From assembly GCA_016296885.1 (NCBI GenBank), contig JAEDHT010000020.1, positions 1-34,311 of the forward strand: 34,311 nt of DNA, read 5' to 3'. The notes beneath the pieces are model-generated. The model was given only the letters and a program-made list of their open reading frames with translations. It made no database searches and was not told the DNA's origin. The stretch's first letter is position 1; each line of letters opens with the position of its first letter. A program made the translations under genes and the position numbers. Of the stretch, positions 15,901 through 23,184 are shown piece after piece. The stretch is from Clostridiaceae bacterium (GTDB lineage Bacteria > Bacillota > Clostridia > Oscillospirales > Acutalibacteraceae).

Positions 15901-16390
15901 AATGGTGCAAGGTATGCATCAAGCACAACGTGAGGCCGAAGATGCAATGACTACTGTAATTAATGGAGTGTTCGTCGCAGGTAAGGTCACAGCGGAAGTA
16001 CAGTCGCCATCAAAGCGAGCAAAGAGAGAACTTGGCGTATATCTACCAAAAGGAGTGGCACAAGGCATCCTTGAGGCTATGCCGGAGGCAGTGGGAGCTA
16101 TGGAAGCTGGAATGGACAGCATTTTCGATATTGCCCAAAATCCAAACTATCAACATGACATTGATATAGCAAGTAGATCCATTAATTATCTGAGCAATCA
16201 GGCAATGTCTGAAAGGTCCACAATGTATTCTGATGCAATGCTACAGAAATTTGATCAATTCCAAGCGCTATTTTTGGAGAGGATGGACCGGCTCGAAAAG
16301 CGAACAGAAAAAATTATGCTTAATGGTAAAGTGTTGGTTGGAGAGCTATTGCCAGATATAGATGAAGGATTAGGAGGTTTGGTATCATGA
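12959..16390 (+). CDS. Tail tape measure protein
   Basis: A 1143-residue protein. Residues ~1-150 are coiled coil with LNSELNKVKKNGQ and RQLKFNP, a known tape-measure start. A hydrophobic stretch follows at about 155-185, then the conserved TP901-type core (FYAVMSRVEAISGATKDELEKL... KTSASSNTTIGMLGESFKNVAATAG... GIKGGSAGTALNSVFTRL). Two more hydrophobic segments lie near 545-615 and a long second coiled coil fills 730-950. It fixes tail length and is ejected with DNA; at 0.15 nm per helical residue it would span roughly 170 nm. ATG 12959 is preferred (AGAGGG eight bases upstream) over the GTG at 12950. Confidence 0.93.
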   Translation: MAGKIKGLKIKIDGESTGLNSELNKVKKNGQTINNELKNINRQLKFNPESTVLLNQKQQVLAESIENTKKQLSMLEEVQDQVKEKYASGEIDSGQYREFERELEYTQNRLKTLEKQSNEVSQALAEGAEDSTREVDKLNDELEETEKTEKKIDGSGLDTLKAGALGAVAAVAAVGTAAVGVVKKSTEIGSTFYAVMSRVEAISGATKDELEKLENKAKQVGETTKFSATQAAQALEYMAMAGWKPIEMLEGLDGVINAAAASGEDLANVSDIITDGLTAFGLSAKDSTYFADLLAKTSASSNTTIGMLGESFKNVAATAGAMRYSVNDTTFALGLMANAGIKGGSAGTALNSVFTRLAKPTKEVKTALSDLSIEAVNADGSMKPFSVLLPELRAKFDSLSESEKGQYATMIAGKNAMSGFLTLVNASQSDYDKLKSSIDNANGSAMQMSEIMQDNLQGDITILKSGIEGLGIQIYDSFDEGLRKSAKNGQTAINEISKALKNPSTQKSLDKINDAMAYGSKRIGELVAKSLPKLIDGLAFVTDHTEELTTATVTCVTAIVAYKVVGTITNLIKGMTTAQTALNAAMKDNPVGFLFTGLSLLAGAAVAAYNETTKLSESEKKILESSEEINAAVSERAEAYENAKKARDELLSNNVQELDYYSKLWDEMHKLVDENGNIISGYEDRVKYIAENLEEGLGIEIKINDGVIESYQKLQKEIEKTILKKRASFVIENEEEAYKEAIKNKSSAEQGLKEAENKKNEADANYKEAKQNYDDFIKKYPDDKNHGMLNNFVSNQKIALDSSVKAAKKARDDANNAYKTQKDLLENYYSDIAIYNTDLALFTSGSADDLEKISNRVSSTIIKDGEKVTLSTKQNVENAQLYYDWVLQEYLNGNANVSFQMLRDAKHTLDEAKKEHSASLSTMEETTEETADEIVDTSKKAKDGVAESAKEATAEVVDGVKTAGSKANAEAESLGRDIVRGMVQGMHQAQREAEDAMTTVINGVFVAGKVTAEVQSPSKRAKRELGVYLPKGVAQGILEAMPEAVGAMEAGMDSIFDIAQNPNYQHDIDIASRSINYLSNQAMSERSTMYSDAMLQKFDQFQALFLERMDRLEKRTEKIMLNGKVLVGELLPDIDEGLGGLVS

Positions 16391-17187
16391 TAAAAAACAG
16401 AGGTGTGAAGATTACTGTAGGTAATCAGAGCTTGCACACTTTTGATAATTTGAATTTGTATATGTTACCTCCTAAAATCTCTCACCCTGTAAGAAAAACT
16501 AAGGAGATTGATATTCCCGGAGCTGACGGTAATATCGACTTAATGCAATTTATACTTGACTATCCGGTGTTTAAAAACAGGACGATTGATATTGAATTCA
16601 GAATTTATAATCGTGTCATCTACCACGAAAAGATTGTTTCTAAGGTATCAAATTTTGCGAATGGTAGATATGTAAAGATAATCTTTGACGAATGTCCGGC
16701 TTATTATTTTGTTGGCGAATGCACAGTAGGTGCATTAACACATAATGAGGGCTACGGTAATTTTACAATAAGTATAAATGCTAAACCTTATAAGTTGGCT
16801 GTGCAGACTGTTGATGAAGATTACTTGTGGGATTCATTCGACTTAGCAAGCGGAATAATTTACAGCAAGGTATTATGTCAGTATGTTGATGGTGAGATAG
16901 CAGATGAGATAAGCAATCCTAGCTCACTCTGTGACATACCAATTACCGATAATCAGATAGAAGTAAATGTGCTTAATATGCCTGTATCACCTATAATCAC
17001 AGTCAAGGGCGATAATTGCATACTTGTCTATGGCAACTCATCCTATACACTGATAGGAAGTCCTGCAGGCAATGCCAACAGTCCGGATGTTAAGTTGCTA
17101 AAGGGCAGAAATGTTTTAAGAATAAAACTTGCATCGGGAAGCAGTAATGCTTCGGTAACTCTTAGCTATAGGGACGGTGTATTTTAA
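16387..17187 (+). CDS. Distal tail protein (Dit)
   Basis: A 266-residue protein of the siphovirus tail component family (PF05709). The N-terminal part shows VKITVGNQSLHTFDNLNLYMLPPKISHPVRKTKEIDIPGADGNIDL, the 'xxxPxxKxxxVxIPGxDGxLDLT' motif of Dit, and the pattern 'FxNRxIxIEFxI'. Six copies form the hub between tail tube and tail-tip protein. It overlaps the tape measure gene by 4 bases and the tail-tip gene by one base. The C-terminal ~100 residues are the beta-sandwich half. Confidence 0.9.
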   Translation: MIKNRGVKITVGNQSLHTFDNLNLYMLPPKISHPVRKTKEIDIPGADGNIDLMQFILDYPVFKNRTIDIEFRIYNRVIYHEKIVSKVSNFANGRYVKIIFDECPAYYFVGECTVGALTHNEGYGNFTISINAKPYKLAVQTVDEDYLWDSFDLASGIIYSKVLCQYVDGEIADEISNPSSLCDIPITDNQIEVNVLNMPVSPIITVKGDNCILVYGNSSYTLIGSPAGNANSPDVKLLKGRNVLRIKLASGSSNASVTLSYRDGVF

Positions 17188-18428
17188 TGGTAAGACTTGA
17201 TTTATTTACACCAAATTGGGATGGTAGCTCCTGGACCTATACAACCAAGCTACTACATAAGTCTGACAGCGATACATATGTACTTAACGGTAAATGTACG
17301 GTTCAGGATAATTCGGCAGGATCTCTCTCTTTTGTGATTCTGCCAAACAATCCGGCTTATGATGACATCTACATCAGGCGAAGTGAGATAACGCTGACTA
17401 TTAATGATGTTTGCGTATTCTGTGGATATGTGAGTAAAATTTCTACAGATTTTTATAAGCAAAAAACTGTGCAAGTGACTGGGGTGCTAGACTACCTTAA
17501 AGATAGCATTTTGTTGACAAATGAGTATAGACCGCTATTTACGGATAACAAGATGAATTTGTGGCAGTTTTTATACACAGAGCAGTCAGGATCACCGGGA
17601 GATGCCGGGTACACAGGCAAGGGCATAATCAGACAACACAACGATATGATGGGCGATTGTCACTGGAAGAAATTTCAGATTGATACACAGACACAGAATA
17701 TTATAAGCGCTTCCGGCGAAACAAGTATATCTTTTTTAGACGTATACACATCGGATTATGATAAGACGTTGGATTTCTTACAAAAGAAGATTTTTAGCGG
17801 ACTGAATTGTCATTATAAGGTTATTCCATCGATATCAAATAACATAGTCTATAAAGATATCATAGTCTACACGTCAGATATGGCAATTTTTGAGCATAGC
17901 GGTAATGATATCAAACAGATTATGTTTGGTCAGAACCTGACAGATTGCAAATCTACTTTTAGCTCAGACAAGCTTGTCACAGGAATATTCCCAATAGGTA
18001 AAGAGGTTGAGGGCGACTTTGAGAGTGTTAAGGACCATTTGACTATCGCCAGCGTGAACAGCGGTAAAAAGTATATAGAGAGTGAAGACTCAGTTGCACT
18101 CTATGGCAGAATTTATAGTAGTCAAAAATATACTGACTTCAAAAATGTGTCAGAGGCATCATCTCTCAAAATAAAAGCCAATACAGAGTTACAAAACAAT
18201 CGCTTTCTGATAGATAGCTTAGAGATAACTGCAGTAGATTTACATTATTTGAGCAACAACAGCGCAGTAACTCAGCTGTATGATGTATTGCACATCAAAA
18301 GTGGTGTGCATAAACTTGATACAAATTTAATTTGTACAAAGATTGATTATGATATAAGCGATCTAGGCAACAGCAAACTGTATTTTGGAAAAACAAATAA
18401 AAAGCTTAGCACACACCTGAGAGGGTAG
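17187..18428 (+). CDS. Tail-tip / Tal-like protein
   Basis: A 413-residue protein directly after Dit. LNGKCTVQDNSAGSLSFVILPNNPAYDDI and VCVFCGYVSKISTDFYKQKTVQVTGVLDYLKDSIL are the first-domain features of prophage endopeptidase-tail proteins (Prophage_tail, PF06605). It stops at about the length of the structural N-terminal part: no M23, NlpC/P60 or lysozyme domain is visible, so it is likely only the hub that closes the tail tube and carries the receptor-binding parts, not a wall hydrolase. Confidence 0.85.
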   Translation: MVRLDLFTPNWDGSSWTYTTKLLHKSDSDTYVLNGKCTVQDNSAGSLSFVILPNNPAYDDIYIRRSEITLTINDVCVFCGYVSKISTDFYKQKTVQVTGVLDYLKDSILLTNEYRPLFTDNKMNLWQFLYTEQSGSPGDAGYTGKGIIRQHNDMMGDCHWKKFQIDTQTQNIISASGETSISFLDVYTSDYDKTLDFLQKKIFSGLNCHYKVIPSISNNIVYKDIIVYTSDMAIFEHSGNDIKQIMFGQNLTDCKSTFSSDKLVTGIFPIGKEVEGDFESVKDHLTIASVNSGKKYIESEDSVALYGRIYSSQKYTDFKNVSEASSLKIKANTELQNNRFLIDSLEITAVDLHYLSNNSAVTQLYDVLHIKSGVHKLDTNLICTKIDYDISDLGNSKLYFGKTNKKLSTHLRG

Positions 18429-18441
18429 GAGGTAAAACTAA

Positions 18442-19251
18442 ATGAAAGATATATCAAATCAAATTGGTGCGATCAACACCAATAAAGAGCTTATTAAAAA
18501 TGCTCAGTATGGTAAGGACGTGCGAGGTGCGCTCTATCTGATAGCCAATAACCTTGTATCAATAGCAAACTCCTTAAATGGTGATTTGACTACTCATGAT
18601 AAGGCACTTAGTGCAATAGGTGAGGTTTTAAACGGACTTGACGTGACTATAAAAAATCTTGCATCAAAAACAACTGTAATGCATTTTGATGATACCGACA
18701 CAGCTAGTCTAACAATCTCAGCCGGCGACTATATGGCAAAGTTAAATCAAAATGGCACAGCGGAATATTATCAAATCAATAATGGTGAGGTAGTTGATGC
18801 TCAGGCAATAGAACCGATACGAATCTGTATAGATAACGGAGAGGTTGCATATGTGCCAAGCAATACAGGAGTTATAAATCTACCATTATCCAACTTAGGA
18901 TTTAGCAAGGGTAAAAATACGCATACATTTATTGATTATAACAATCCAACTATAACTTTAAAAAATGGTGCCCATTACTGTGTTGGCATTAATTCTGCAA
19001 CTTCGTCAATAACTATAAAACTTAAAAGCGACTTTGTATTTGGCAGTGTTGCTACTGTGGCCTTTTTTGTTGGAGAAAACATAATAAGCACACCAATTAC
19101 ATCGGAACATTACTTGGTTTATAGAGGCGATCACGTGGAAAATGGAACGTGGTTTTTACAAACTCACACAATCTATAAAGTTATTTTTGAAAACATAGGT
19201 GGCGAAATTATTATGGTAACAGTAAAGGCAGCTGAAAACATATTTGGATAG
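18442..19251 (+). CDS. Baseplate-associated structural protein
   Basis: A 269-residue protein starting MKDISNQIGAINTNKELIKNAQYGKDVRGALYLIANNLVSIANSLN. The 'IRxAxxGKDVRxAI' helix is found at the N-terminus of many Firmicutes tail and baseplate proteins and probably anchors it to the tail tip. The middle has a small beta segment (SAGDYMAKLNQNGTAEYYQINNGEVVDA), and the C-terminal ~120 residues look beta-rich (TITLKNGAHYCVGI, SITIKL, IYKVIFENIGGEIIMV), as in a surface-exposed adhesin-type head. The exact role is unproved. Confidence 0.65.
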   Translation: MKDISNQIGAINTNKELIKNAQYGKDVRGALYLIANNLVSIANSLNGDLTTHDKALSAIGEVLNGLDVTIKNLASKTTVMHFDDTDTASLTISAGDYMAKLNQNGTAEYYQINNGEVVDAQAIEPIRICIDNGEVAYVPSNTGVINLPLSNLGFSKGKNTHTFIDYNNPTITLKNGAHYCVGINSATSSITIKLKSDFVFGSVATVAFFVGENIISTPITSEHYLVYRGDHVENGTWFLQTHTIYKVIFENIGGEIIMVTVKAAENIFG

Positions 19252-19264
19252 AGGGGGTGATTAG

Positions 19265-20359
19265 ATGATTGCAGTTCAAAAAATTGCGCTTGATATTATT
19301 AGGAGTAACAAATGCAAAGTAATTAGATCTAAGCAAGGCGACTGCTTGACAAGATTTGCAGAAATCACAGTGACCAAAGAGGGCGAGGTAGTATTTGTAC
19401 CTAATAATATTACTGTGCTGGTCAATGTAAAGCGTGCAGATGATGCACAGCGCATATATGTTGGCAGTGTGAATGATAATGGTACGGTCCAGATACCTAT
19501 TAACACCTGGATGAATGAGGTGGCCGGAATAGGTCAGCTGGATATATCTCTGCTTGATGGTGAAACAAAGCTATCAACTATGTATGTGCAATTTGATGTT
19601 GATGAGGGAGCTTGTGCTCATATGCAAGATGATGAGGGTGGAGATGTAATCACTCACGTGATTGGCGAGCTTGACAAGAAAATTGATAAAGTAGATGGCA
19701 TGGGATTATCCTCAAACGATTATACAAACGAAGATAAAGAACTTTTACACTCATTTGAAAGTAATATCAATACTATAAAAGTCAATGGTGAGGAGCAAAA
19801 AATAGTTGGCAAGGTCGTTGATATTTGTGTGCCAACTAGAATAAACGAACTTGAAAACGACAGTGATTTTGCAAATCAAGATTATGTTACAAACGAAATA
19901 TCAAAAGAAGCAAAAGAAAGAATAAGTGCAGATAAAGCTATAAATGAAATACTATCTTCTTTTTCTAAAGAAATAGAACAGAATAAAAAAGATATCACTG
20001 ATTTACATATAGCAATAACAAACCATCAAAGTGATCTCGAGGATAAACAAGCACAAATTGATGATTTACAACTATACCTTGAGGACGTCCCACAACAAAA
20101 AATAATTAAGAATGTAACAATACCAGTCTTAGATTTTGTCGAGGATGACACATTTGAAGATTATCCTTACAGGGCTGATATTAGTATAGATGATGTAAGC
20201 GTGGATGACTATGCAAATATTAGTTTTGCGTTAGCTGATGTTCAATCAAAAAATTATGCTTCTATATGCACTACAGATGATGGAAAAATATCAATCTATG
20301 CTGTAGAAGCACCATTATCAGATATTACTATACCATTGATTGAGGTGATAAAAGTATGA
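19265..20359 (+). CDS. Upper baseplate protein, BppU-like N-terminus
   Basis: A 364-residue protein. The first ~120 residues (CKVIRSKQGDCLTRFAEITVTKEGEVVFVPNN... VNVKRADDAQRIYVGSVNDNGTVQIPI... SLLDGETKLSTMYVQFDVDEGA) match the BppU_N pattern (PF10651): 'xxGDxxxxxxxxxxxxNGxxxxxxxxxxxxxxxKPDGxxx'. After a linker comes a coiled coil at about 210-270 (ISKEAKERISADKAINEILSSFSKEIEQNKKDITDLH), then a small C-terminal beta domain. In lactococcal phages BppU holds the receptor-binding protein, here possibly the LRR protein encoded downstream, whose start overlaps by 4 bases. Confidence 0.75.
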   Translation: MIAVQKIALDIIRSNKCKVIRSKQGDCLTRFAEITVTKEGEVVFVPNNITVLVNVKRADDAQRIYVGSVNDNGTVQIPINTWMNEVAGIGQLDISLLDGETKLSTMYVQFDVDEGACAHMQDDEGGDVITHVIGELDKKIDKVDGMGLSSNDYTNEDKELLHSFESNINTIKVNGEEQKIVGKVVDICVPTRINELENDSDFANQDYVTNEISKEAKERISADKAINEILSSFSKEIEQNKKDITDLHIAITNHQSDLEDKQAQIDDLQLYLEDVPQQKIIKNVTIPVLDFVEDDTFEDYPYRADISIDDVSVDDYANISFALADVQSKNYASICTTDDGKISIYAVEAPLSDITIPLIEVIKV

Positions 20360-21165
20360 TAGGTAGAACTAATGCGATAGCACAAGCAGGGACAAACACC
20401 TTAGATTTATTGTTTCAACAGGAGCTTACAGAATACACAATACCTGAGGGTGTAACAAAGATAAGAGATTATACTTTTATGGATAGTGGAAAAAACGTGT
20501 CAGGAACTACACTTTTATTACCGTCAACACTTGAAGAAGTTGGAAAATATGGTTTGGGTTGTGAAGGTACGGCAATAGCAATAGCTAATAATCCACCAAA
20601 CACCATATTAAATATTCCACCAAACTTAAAGATTTTGAGAGAGGGAGCCTTTTTAAAATGCATTTTTCCTAATGACTGCGTTTTTCCAGAAGGATTAGAG
20701 ACGATTGAAAAATCAACTCTTTCTAGAACGACAGCTAAAAAAATTAAATTTCCGTCAACGGTCAAACAATATCCTGACCAGGTGGCGATAGAAGTTCACG
20801 CGCCAATCGTGGAATTTGTGAGTGGAGCGGAGAGGTTTAATGGTAGAGTGTTTACAACGAGCAATGACATAACAACAATAATCAACATACCAAACACATT
20901 AATATACATCCATCCAAGCTTGCGACCTTTTCACGGTTGCTCAAATTTGGAAATAGTTACTTTTGAACAAGGCTTTAATTGCAACAATATGAATTTAAGC
21001 GACAGTGCTAAGTTTAGTAGTGAAACAATAGTAAACTGGCTTGAAGCACTTGCCGATAGAACAGGGCAAGACACATATACGATGACAATAGGCACAACAA
21101 ATTTGGAAAAACTACTCCCAGAGGATATAGCAATAGCAACATCTAAAAACTGGACTTTAGCATAA
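20356..21165 (+). CDS. BspA-type leucine-rich-repeat tail protein, receptor-binding candidate
   Basis: A 269-residue protein with BspA/TpLRR-type repeats (LRR_5, PF13306): YTIPEGVTKIRDYTFMD, LLLPSTLEEVGKYGL, LNIPPNLKILREGAFLK, VFPEGLETIEKSTL, INIPNTLIYIHPSLRPFHGCSNLEIVTFEQG. Repeats are ~23-26 residues, each starting with IP/FP. The C-terminus (FSSETIVNWLEALADRTGQDTYTMTIGTTNLEKL) is a cap that I recall from Clostridia tail fibres. LRR_5 domains bind host surface ligands, and a place at the end of the baseplate genes suits a receptor-binding protein. Confidence 0.75.
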   Translation: MIGRTNAIAQAGTNTLDLLFQQELTEYTIPEGVTKIRDYTFMDSGKNVSGTTLLLPSTLEEVGKYGLGCEGTAIAIANNPPNTILNIPPNLKILREGAFLKCIFPNDCVFPEGLETIEKSTLSRTTAKKIKFPSTVKQYPDQVAIEVHAPIVEFVSGAERFNGRVFTTSNDITTIINIPNTLIYIHPSLRPFHGCSNLEIVTFEQGFNCNNMNLSDSAKFSSETIVNWLEALADRTGQDTYTMTIGTTNLEKLLPEDIAIATSKNWTLA

Positions 21166-21181
21166 AAGGAGATGAAATAAA

Positions 21182-21385
21182 ATGGTAGAAACAAAAGAAA
21201 CTGTAATTTTAAGAAAGCTTGAAGCATCTGAGGGTATGGAGATCACAGATATCGCAACAGAAACTTTAAGAACAAAACTGCTATATCTTGGCTGTGAGGA
21301 TAGCCCAAACAACTACAAGGAAATTCCAGAGGGAACACCTGTTCCGGAAGAAATAACAGAAATGGAGGGACAAGCAGATGATTAA
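21182..21385 (+). CDS. Small acidic phage protein before the holin
   Basis: A 67-residue acidic protein, MVETKETVILRKLEASEGMEITDIATETLRTKLLYLG..., with a Pro/Glu-rich tail. ATG 21182 has AAGGAG nine bases upstream and its 3' end overlaps the holin gene by 8 bases. Small proteins in this place often belong to the tail module or the lysis cassette (XkdX-type), but I do not recognise this one. Confidence 0.65.
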   Translation: MVETKETVILRKLEASEGMEITDIATETLRTKLLYLGCEDSPNNYKEIPEGTPVPEEITEMEGQADD

Positions 21386-21821
21386 CTACAGCTTTAAAGA
21401 TTTTTTAGTTTTTATAATTGGTTGTATTGGAGGTGCAATATCAACAGTATTCGGAGGTTGGACACAAGGCATGACGGCACTAATAATAATGATGGCTATT
21501 GATTACATAACAGGACTATTAGTCGCTGGGGTATTTAAAAAATCACCCAAAACAAAAACAGGAGCTTTGCAATCTAAGGCCGGGCTAAAAGGCTTGTGCA
21601 AAAAAGGTGCAATGTTGTTAATGGTGCTTGTAGCCGCCCAGCTTGATATAGTATTATCAACAACCTTTGTAAAGGATGCTGCGGTAATTGGATTTATGTC
21701 TAATGAAATGATTTCAATCGTGGAAAACATTGGATTAATGGGCGTGCCAATACCAAAAAAAATAATAAAGGCTATCGACTTATTGAAGCAGAAAGAGGAT
21801 GGAAAGAATGAAAGTAAATAA
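21378..21821 (+). CDS. Holin, TcdE/phage_holin_4 type
   Basis: A 147-residue membrane protein with hydrophobic segments at about 8-30, 32-53, 77-95 and 98-118, and the conserved MMAIDYITGLLVA... KTKTGALQSKAGLKGLCKKGAMLLMVLVAAQLD core of the phage_holin_4 (PF05105) family, to which the clostridial TcdE-type holins belong. It opens the cell membrane so the endolysin can reach the wall. It starts inside the small acidic protein gene and its end overlaps the endolysin start by 14 bases, a normal lysis cassette. Confidence 0.93.
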   Translation: MINYSFKDFLVFIIGCIGGAISTVFGGWTQGMTALIIMMAIDYITGLLVAGVFKKSPKTKTGALQSKAGLKGLCKKGAMLLMVLVAAQLDIVLSTTFVKDAAVIGFMSNEMISIVENIGLMGVPIPKKIIKAIDLLKQKEDGKNESK

Positions 21822-22665
21822 AAAGATACGATATGCTACAAAAAATCTGTGCTACAAGGCGGCGGAAAAGATAACACCAAAAGGCATAATGATACATAGC
21901 ACAGCTTGCCCCGGTGTGATGGCTGACAGATTTGCAACAGCATTTAACCAGCCTATGCCAAATGGCTGTGAGGTGTGTTGTCACGGCTTTTTAGATCCTG
22001 ATGTATATATACAAATATTACCTTACCACTATAACGGTTGGCACGCAGGCGGTAGTGCAAACAATAGCTATATTGGTATAGAGCTGTGTGAACCTTATAA
22101 GTATAGCGATAAGAATTATTTTGATAAAATAAAGAAGTGTGCAATAAGTCTGTGCGCTGATTTATGCCAACAGTATGATATATCAGTATCAAAGATAACA
22201 ACTCACTGCGAGGGCTACCAAAATGGCATAGCAAGCAATCATAGCGATATAGACCACTGGTGGAAGAAATATCACAATTACACAATATCAAACTTTAGAA
22301 AAGATGTTAAAAAAGAATTGGAGGAGCGTAGAATGGCAACTAAATATGTAAAAGGTGACAGCTGTATTGGTTTACTAGGAATTAAAGAACAACTAATTAT
22401 GTTGTATAAGGCTAAGGTTATTAAAGCTAAGGTGGCAGAGGATAAGGGCTTTGGTGACGGCACTCTGAACGCCATAAAAGAGGTCCAGAAGCTTTCAGGG
22501 TTAAAGGTCACAGGAGAGATTGACGAAACAACTGTCAAAGCTGTTGCTAAGCTTGTAAATTCACAGCCAAAGTTATTAGCTGACAGTGGTGATGTAAACG
22601 CTGATGGCAAGGTAAACATGGAGGATGTGACAACCTTGCAACAGAAGATTGCAGGGCTTAAATAA
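21808..22665 (+). CDS. N-acetylmuramoyl-L-alanine amidase endolysin with wall-binding and single dockerin repeat
   Basis: A 285-residue endolysin. The Amidase_2 domain covers ~20-165: GIMIHSTA with H30, WHAGG at 78-82, SYIGIELCEP with E92, and THCEG (H133) plus NHSDIDHWW (H145, D149) as zinc/catalytic candidates. It cuts the amide between muramic acid and peptide. Residues ~178-250 are a peptidoglycan-binding-like domain (GFGDGTLNAIKEVQKLSGLKVTGEIDETTVKAV). The last 25 residues, SGDVNADGKVNMEDVTTLQQK, are one dockerin type I calcium motif. ATG 21808 is preferred over 21799 (AGAGGA at the right distance). An internal in-frame start with GGAGGAG lies at 22333. Confidence 0.93.
   Translation: MKVNKKIRYATKNLCYKAAEKITPKGIMIHSTACPGVMADRFATAFNQPMPNGCEVCCHGFLDPDVYIQILPYHYNGWHAGGSANNSYIGIELCEPYKYSDKNYFDKIKKCAISLCADLCQQYDISVSKITTHCEGYQNGIASNHSDIDHWWKKYHNYTISNFRKDVKKELEERRMATKYVKGDSCIGLLGIKEQLIMLYKAKVIKAKVAEDKGFGDGTLNAIKEVQKLSGLKVTGEIDETTVKAVAKLVNSQPKLLADSGDVNADGKVNMEDVTTLQQKIAGLK
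22320..22335 (+). promoter_or_regulatory. Strong internal ribosome site and start in the endolysin gene
   Basis: GGAGGAG at 22320-22326, a six-base spacer and ATG 22333-22335, in frame at residue 176, exactly in the linker between amidase and wall-binding domain. Translation from here gives a 110-residue protein, MATKYVKGDSC..., with only the binding and dockerin parts. Confidence 0.7.
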
Positions 22666-22675
22666 GTAAAATATT

Positions 22676-22718
22676 AAAACCGCTCGGGCAGAATTTGAAA
22701 TCTGTTCGGGCGGTTTTA
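22676..22718 (+). terminator. Late-operon terminator 1
   Basis: AAAACCGCTCGGGCAGA pairs with TCTGTTCGGGCGGTTTT around an 8-base loop, using a few G-U pairs; it follows the endolysin stop by 10 bases. Confidence 0.85.
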
Positions 22719-22801
22719 AAAAATTATAAGGTGTATCTTTTTGATGATGCTACAAAAGTCATAGCACCTAAAGAGTGGGCATGATATTTAAATATATTTA
22801 C

Positions 22802-22832
22802 AAGGGTAGCGCTATAAGCGTTGCCCTTTTTT
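22802..22832 (+). terminator. Late-operon terminator 2
   Basis: AAGGGTAGCGCT pairs with AGCGTTGCCCTT (two G-U pairs) around ATAA, followed by a T run. A backup terminator 120 bases after the first. Confidence 0.85.
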
Positions 22833-22838
22833 ATAGTT

Positions 22839-22854
22839 TTCGTAATTTTACGAA
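22839..22854. repeat. 16-bp near-palindrome
   Basis: TTCGTAA and TTACGAA are exact complements separated by TT. It lies just after terminator 2, at the edge of the phage region, so it may be a protein-binding site. Confidence 0.6.
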
Positions 22855-22912
22855 GAAATATGGGGAAATTATTTTTGTCTAAAAACTGTGCATTTTTTGT
22901 GACAAGAACTCG

Positions 22913-22932
22913 ATTGAATGCTAATTGAATGC
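22913..22932. repeat. Direct 9-bp repeat, 11-bp period
   Basis: ATTGAATGC occurs at 22913-22921 and 22924-22932, one helix turn apart, between the lysis genes and the tRNA gene. The spacing is like that of integrase arm-type or excisionase sites, but two copies alone are weak evidence. Confidence 0.5.
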
Positions 22933-22986
22933 AACGACAAAGAATTTATACATAAACTGAACGTATACTCAATTTTATAAAAATAT

Positions 22987-23034
22987 AAAAAAACAACGTA
23001 TAGCCCAAGTTTTTAGTACTTTGACTATACGTTG
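22987..23034 (-). terminator. Minus-strand terminator after tRNA-Leu
   Basis: Read on the minus strand, CAACGTATAG and CTATACGTTG form a 10-bp stem around a 21-base loop (with an inner AAGT/ACTT pairing), followed at once by seven T (22993-22987). It lies 25 bases past the tRNA 3' end. Confidence 0.75.
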
Positions 23035-23058
23035 GATTGCATTTCAAAAATGCCTTTT

Positions 23059-23145
23059 TGGTGCTGGTGGCCGGACTTGAACCGGCACGATATCGCTACC
23101 GAGGGATTTTAAGTCCCTTGTGTCTGCCTATTCCACCACACCAGC
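23059..23145 (-). tRNA. tRNA-Leu (anticodon UAA)
   Basis: On the minus strand the acceptor arms GCTGGTG and CACCAGC pair, followed by discriminator A and an encoded CCA (complement at 23059-23061). The anticodon stem AGGGA/TCCCT encloses CTTAAAA, giving anticodon UAA for the leucine codon UUA. A long variable arm (CGGTAGCGATATCG) marks a class II tRNA, and the T arm is GCCGG-TTCAAGT-CCGGC. It is intact. Its 3' end points toward the prophage, so it is the probable integration target, with the att core inside the T arm and acceptor end. Confidence 0.97.
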
Positions 23146-23184
23146 ATATGCAGATGCTTCGTTAAAAGCATCACAACATTTGGT

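Larger units (their letters stand above)
22666..23058. other. Gene-free prophage end / junction region
   Basis: About 390 bases with no convincing gene. It holds two plus-strand terminators (22676-22718, 22802-22832), a near-palindrome TTCGTAA-TT-TTACGAA (22839-22854), two direct copies of ATTGAATGC 11 bp apart (22913-22921, 22924-22932), and the minus-strand terminator of the tRNA gene. AT content is higher than in the flanking genes. The stretch GTG TAT CTT ... TGA at 22732-22783 reads VYLFDDATKVIAPKEWA, perhaps a gene remnant. Confidence 0.5.

Noticed and set aside
20356..21165. Diversity-generating retroelement target in the tail protein
   Set aside because: No reverse transcriptase gene and no template copy of the 3' end are visible in the window.
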